Source: an uncultured Muribaculaceae bacterium | GTDB lineage: Bacteria > Bacteroidota > Bacteroidia > Bacteroidales > Muribaculaceae | Reading direction: 5' to 3' | NCBI GenBank assembly: GCA_947525975.1 | Contig: CANNVE010000012.1 | Location: 1-64,000 of the forward strand | Length of the DNA stretch: 64,000 nt | Part shown: one piece after another, positions 62,036 through 64,000 of the stretch | Numbering within the stretch: the stretch's first letter is position 1 | Layout of the letters: each line of letters begins with the position of its first letter | The notes under the pieces: model-generated | Databases searched by the model: none | What the model was told of the DNA's origin: nothing | Seen by the model: the letters and a program-made list of their open reading frames with translations, nothing else | Made by a program: the position numbers and the translations under genes

Positions 62036-62650
62036 TCAGAATAGGTAGGCTGCGGTCACTGTCCAGCAGTTATTGCGCCCGAGGTCTACTGTCTGATTGT
62101 TGGCCCCAGTGTATTCGGCCACCTTGTTGATGCCCCAGCCGTATGACGCGCTCACCTGCACATGGCTCAGCACCTCAAGGCCGAGGCCGAGGTTCCAGGC
62201 GATGTCAACCGATTTGTTGCGCCATGCCTGCGACACCGCTTTGCTCGACACCAGGAATGCGAAGCTCGGGCCGGTGTAGACGTATGGGGTAAGGAAATTC
62301 CCTATCACGGGAAAGTCGAATTTCTTCTTGATGTTGATAGGGATTTCGATGTAGTCGTTATTGTATGTGCGCACATCGGCGTTCTCGCTCTTCATATTGT
62401 TGACGCGGTGGGTATACATCAGCGATGCGTCAACGCACCAGCCGAATAGCGGCATCCTGAACTCGGTCATGAGGCCGCCGGTGAATCCGGCCCGGTTGTC
62501 GCTCGACGTAACGTCGTCGATGACGCCGCTGAAATGGAGTGAATTGACGTTGACGCCGGCTTTGACGCCCCAGCGGAATTGCGCGCTTGCCGTGGCCGAG
62601 CAAGCCAGAATGGCTGCGATTAACGCTATGACGCGTATGGCTCTTTTCAT
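62036..62650 (-). CDS. PorT-like outer-membrane beta-barrel protein
   Basis: A 204-residue outer-membrane protein with a signal peptide (MKRAIRVIALIAAILACSATASA) followed by an eight-stranded type barrel of alternating hydrophobic strands (FRWGVKAGVNVNSLHF, RAGFTGGLMTEFRMP, DYIEIPINIKKKFDF, TPYVYTGPSFAFLV, DIAWNLGLGLEVLSHVQVSASYGWGINKV) ending in ...TAAYLF with a terminal Phe, the usual outer-membrane insertion signal. It belongs to the porin/PorT-like group of Bacteroidetes. I chose the ATG at 62650 over longer GTG starts. The promoter box is at 62690-62697. Confidence 0.9.
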   Translation of the reverse strand: MKRAIRVIALIAAILACSATASAQFRWGVKAGVNVNSLHFSGVIDDVTSSDNRAGFTGGLMTEFRMPLFGWCVDASLMYTHRVNNMKSENADVRTYNNDYIEIPINIKKKFDFPVIGNFLTPYVYTGPSFAFLVSSKAVSQAWRNKSVDIAWNLGLGLEVLSHVQVSASYGWGINKVAEYTGANNQTVDLGRNNCWTVTAAYLF

Positions 62651-62689
62651 AAATAGTAGTGTGTTAAGATTATTTCGTGTATTTATGCG

Positions 62690-62697
62690 CAAATATA
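62690..62697 (-). promoter_or_regulatory. Promoter -7 box of PorT-like gene
   Basis: Minus strand TATATTTG, 39 nt before the ATG; paired divergently with 62744-62751. Confidence 0.6.
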
Positions 62698-62743
62698 ACA
62701 CTTTTTGTTTATAAATCAGGTGGACGAATCGAAATAAAATGTT

Positions 62744-62751
62744 TAAATTTG
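62744..62751 (+). promoter_or_regulatory. Promoter -7 box of DUF59 gene
   Basis: TAAATTTG, 34 nt before the ATG at 62786. Confidence 0.55.
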
Positions 62752-62785
62752 CACTTTAAGACTCGTGAAACGTGATAATACGAAA

Positions 62786-63106
62786 ATGAACCAAGAGAAG
62801 AAACTTGCGCTCGAAGAAAAGGTGATAGAGATGCTCAGCACCGTCTATGACCCTGAGATACCTGTCAACATATACAGCCTCGGGCTGATCTACAAGATAG
62901 ACATTGACGATGACGCCAACCTGAATGTGGACATGACGCTCACGGCCCCAAACTGCCCGATGGCCGACTTCATCGTGAGCGACGCGTATGACAAGCTTCG
63001 CTCGATCGATGACCTAAAGTCGGTCAACGTCAATCTCGTCTACGAGCCTCAGTGGACTCAGGACATGATGAGCGAGGAGGCCAAGCTCGAACTCGGATTT
63101 CTTTGA
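62786..63106 (+). CDS. DUF59 (MIP18-like) Fe-S assembly protein
   Basis: A 106-residue protein of the DUF59/MIP18 family, involved in iron-sulfur cluster assembly or transfer (SufT/PaaD-like). Family words are YDPEIPVNIYSLGLIYKIDID (about 22-42) and MTLTAPNCPMADFI with the conserved Cys. I chose the ATG at 62786 (MNQEKKLALEEK); a GTG at 62765 would add seven residues. It is not in a suf operon; the lpxH gene follows 20 bp downstream. The family placement is firm, the specific target is not. Confidence 0.92.
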   Translation: MNQEKKLALEEKVIEMLSTVYDPEIPVNIYSLGLIYKIDIDDDANLNVDMTLTAPNCPMADFIVSDAYDKLRSIDDLKSVNVNLVYEPQWTQDMMSEEAKLELGFL

Positions 63107-63126
63107 TAGTCGAAGCCGCGACAGAG

Positions 63127-63885
63127 ATGCCCCAATCAGAGAAACTCACATATTTCATCAGCGACGTACACCTCGGAGCGCGATACATCGCCGACCGCAA
63201 GGCCGCCGAGAGGCGCGTCGTGGGCTTTCTGCGCTCGATAGCCCCGAAGGCCGAGGCGGTGTATCTGATGGGCGACATCCTCGACTTCTGGTTTGAATAC
63301 GCCACGGTGGTGCCCAGGGGCTATGTGCGCTTCTTCGGGCAGATAGCCGAGATGGCCGATGCCGGGGTGAGGATAGTGTGGTTCACCGGCAATCATGACA
63401 TTTGGCTCTTCGACTATCTGCGCGACGAGCTCGGCATAGAGGTAGTGACCGGGCCGAGGGTGGAGATCATCGGCGGAAAGAAGTTCTTCCTTGCGCATGG
63501 CGATGGCCTCGGGCCGCAGAAGGCCGGATTCAGGTTTATCAGCTGGCTTTTCCACAATCGTCTTTGCCAGCGGCTTTTCGCCGCCGTGCATCCCCGCTGG
63601 ACCGTGCCTTTGGGCTACGGATGCAGCAGCGCCTCGCGCGGAGTGCCGAGGGTCGATCCCTTCATGGGTGTCGATCAGGAGCCGCAGGCCATATTCGCTG
63701 CGCGCTATCTGCGCGAGGTGGATCCCGAGGTGAATTTCTTCGTGTTTGGCCATCGGCATGTGGTGGTCGACGAGAAATTGTCTGATAATTGCCGCCTTGT
63801 GATCCTCGGAGACTGGATTTTGCACTATTCTTACGCTGTTTTTGACGGTGAAGACATCAAATTACTACAATATGAGAGTGTCTAA
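63127..63885 (+). CDS. lpxH: UDP-2,3-diacylglucosamine diphosphatase
   Basis: A 252-residue calcineurin-like phosphoesterase that removes UMP from UDP-2,3-diacylglucosamine to give lipid X in lipid A synthesis. Metal motifs are visible: ISDVHLG (about 11-17), GDILDFW (48-54), TGNHDIW (near 83), AHGDGLGP (near 125) and FGHRHVVV near 210. Length and motifs fit LpxH. I chose the ATG at 63127 (MPQSEKLTYF). It lies 20 bp after the DUF59 gene and is probably in the same transcript. Confidence 0.93.
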   Translation: MPQSEKLTYFISDVHLGARYIADRKAAERRVVGFLRSIAPKAEAVYLMGDILDFWFEYATVVPRGYVRFFGQIAEMADAGVRIVWFTGNHDIWLFDYLRDELGIEVVTGPRVEIIGGKKFFLAHGDGLGPQKAGFRFISWLFHNRLCQRLFAAVHPRWTVPLGYGCSSASRGVPRVDPFMGVDQEPQAIFAARYLREVDPEVNFFVFGHRHVVVDEKLSDNCRLVILGDWILHYSYAVFDGEDIKLLQYESV

Positions 63886-63977
63886 ACCCCTATTTAACAT
63901 ATTTTAACGTAGTTTAAAGCCCAACTACTTACAATTTGTAAATGCACTAATTGACTATGTCATAGCGGTTTGCGGCG

Positions 63978-64000
63978 ATGAATGTCAAAATAATCGGAAA
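63978..64000 (+). CDS. Possible start of next gene (partial)
   Basis: An ATG at 63978 opens a frame MNVKIIG that runs off the window. The 90 bp before it are AT-rich and intergenic in look. Too short to identify; it may not be a gene. Confidence 0.3.

Noticed and set aside
1-64000. tRNA, rRNA and known riboswitches
   Set aside because: None was recognised on either strand by eye; a covariance-model scan would be needed to exclude small ones.

Overview
The window reads as a chromosome segment of a Bacteroidales bacterium, most likely Muribaculaceae or a close relative (the family is inferred from memory of gene content, not from a search). Signs are the TAnnTTTG -7 boxes typical of Bacteroidetes upstream of many genes, BACON domains, BspA-type leucine-rich repeats, a fibrobacter-type FISUMP protein, an ECF sigma/DUF4974 anti-sigma/outer-membrane receptor operon, a DUF3822-rsmD pair, and a radical SAM/SPASM protein of Bacteroidetes type. 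Housekeeping DNA is GC-rich; several inserted genes are visibly AT-rich.

Layout. 1-690: short repeats around a GxxExxY protein. 692-5408: host genes rnz, yidC and pyrG. 5568-21416: an accessory island. Its backbone is a minus-strand phage-derived module: portal, scaffold-like protein, probable major capsid protein, holin-like protein, amidase, an Rz/DUF6808-like membrane protein and a 138-residue protein. No terminase, protease, tail, replication or integrase gene is visible, although both borders of the module lie in the window. Cargo has been inserted in it: a lipoprotein with a membrane protein, a three-gene DUF4417-like cluster, an ECF sigma operon and a DUF234 ATPase. Two cargo blocks lie between direct repeats (240 bp, 2 mismatches; 206 bp, perfect), each made of the 5' end plus promoter of a phage gene. 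Portal, scaffold and capsid genes each carry the same upstream element, 21-22 nt ahead of a TAnnTTTG box.

21628-38772: a secreted leucine-rich repeat protein, a tricorn-like protease, two conserved envelope proteins, GtrA, endonuclease III, two AT-rich lipoproteins, a CLC channel, pheS, a DUF389 membrane protein and a malic enzyme without its usual C-terminal domain. 38940-43650: topA, an RluA-type pseudouridine synthase, DUF3822 and rsmD. 43662-45229: a radical SAM/SPASM enzyme followed by a proline/aspartate-rich protein. 45709-51125: two large surface proteins. 51348-64000: carA-carB, a coiled-coil membrane protein, MgtC, a CPA2 antiporter, transketolase, an outer-membrane beta-barrel, a DUF59 Fe-S protein and lpxH.

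Host genes form short operons for pyrimidine synthesis (pyrG, carAB), RNA maturation (rnz, rluA-type, rsmD) and envelope building (yidC, lpxH, the porin-like barrel). The features most worth following up are the stripped-down capsid module with its shared promoter element and cargo sites, a 20-bp palindrome that is translated inside three gene ends, and the radical SAM pair.
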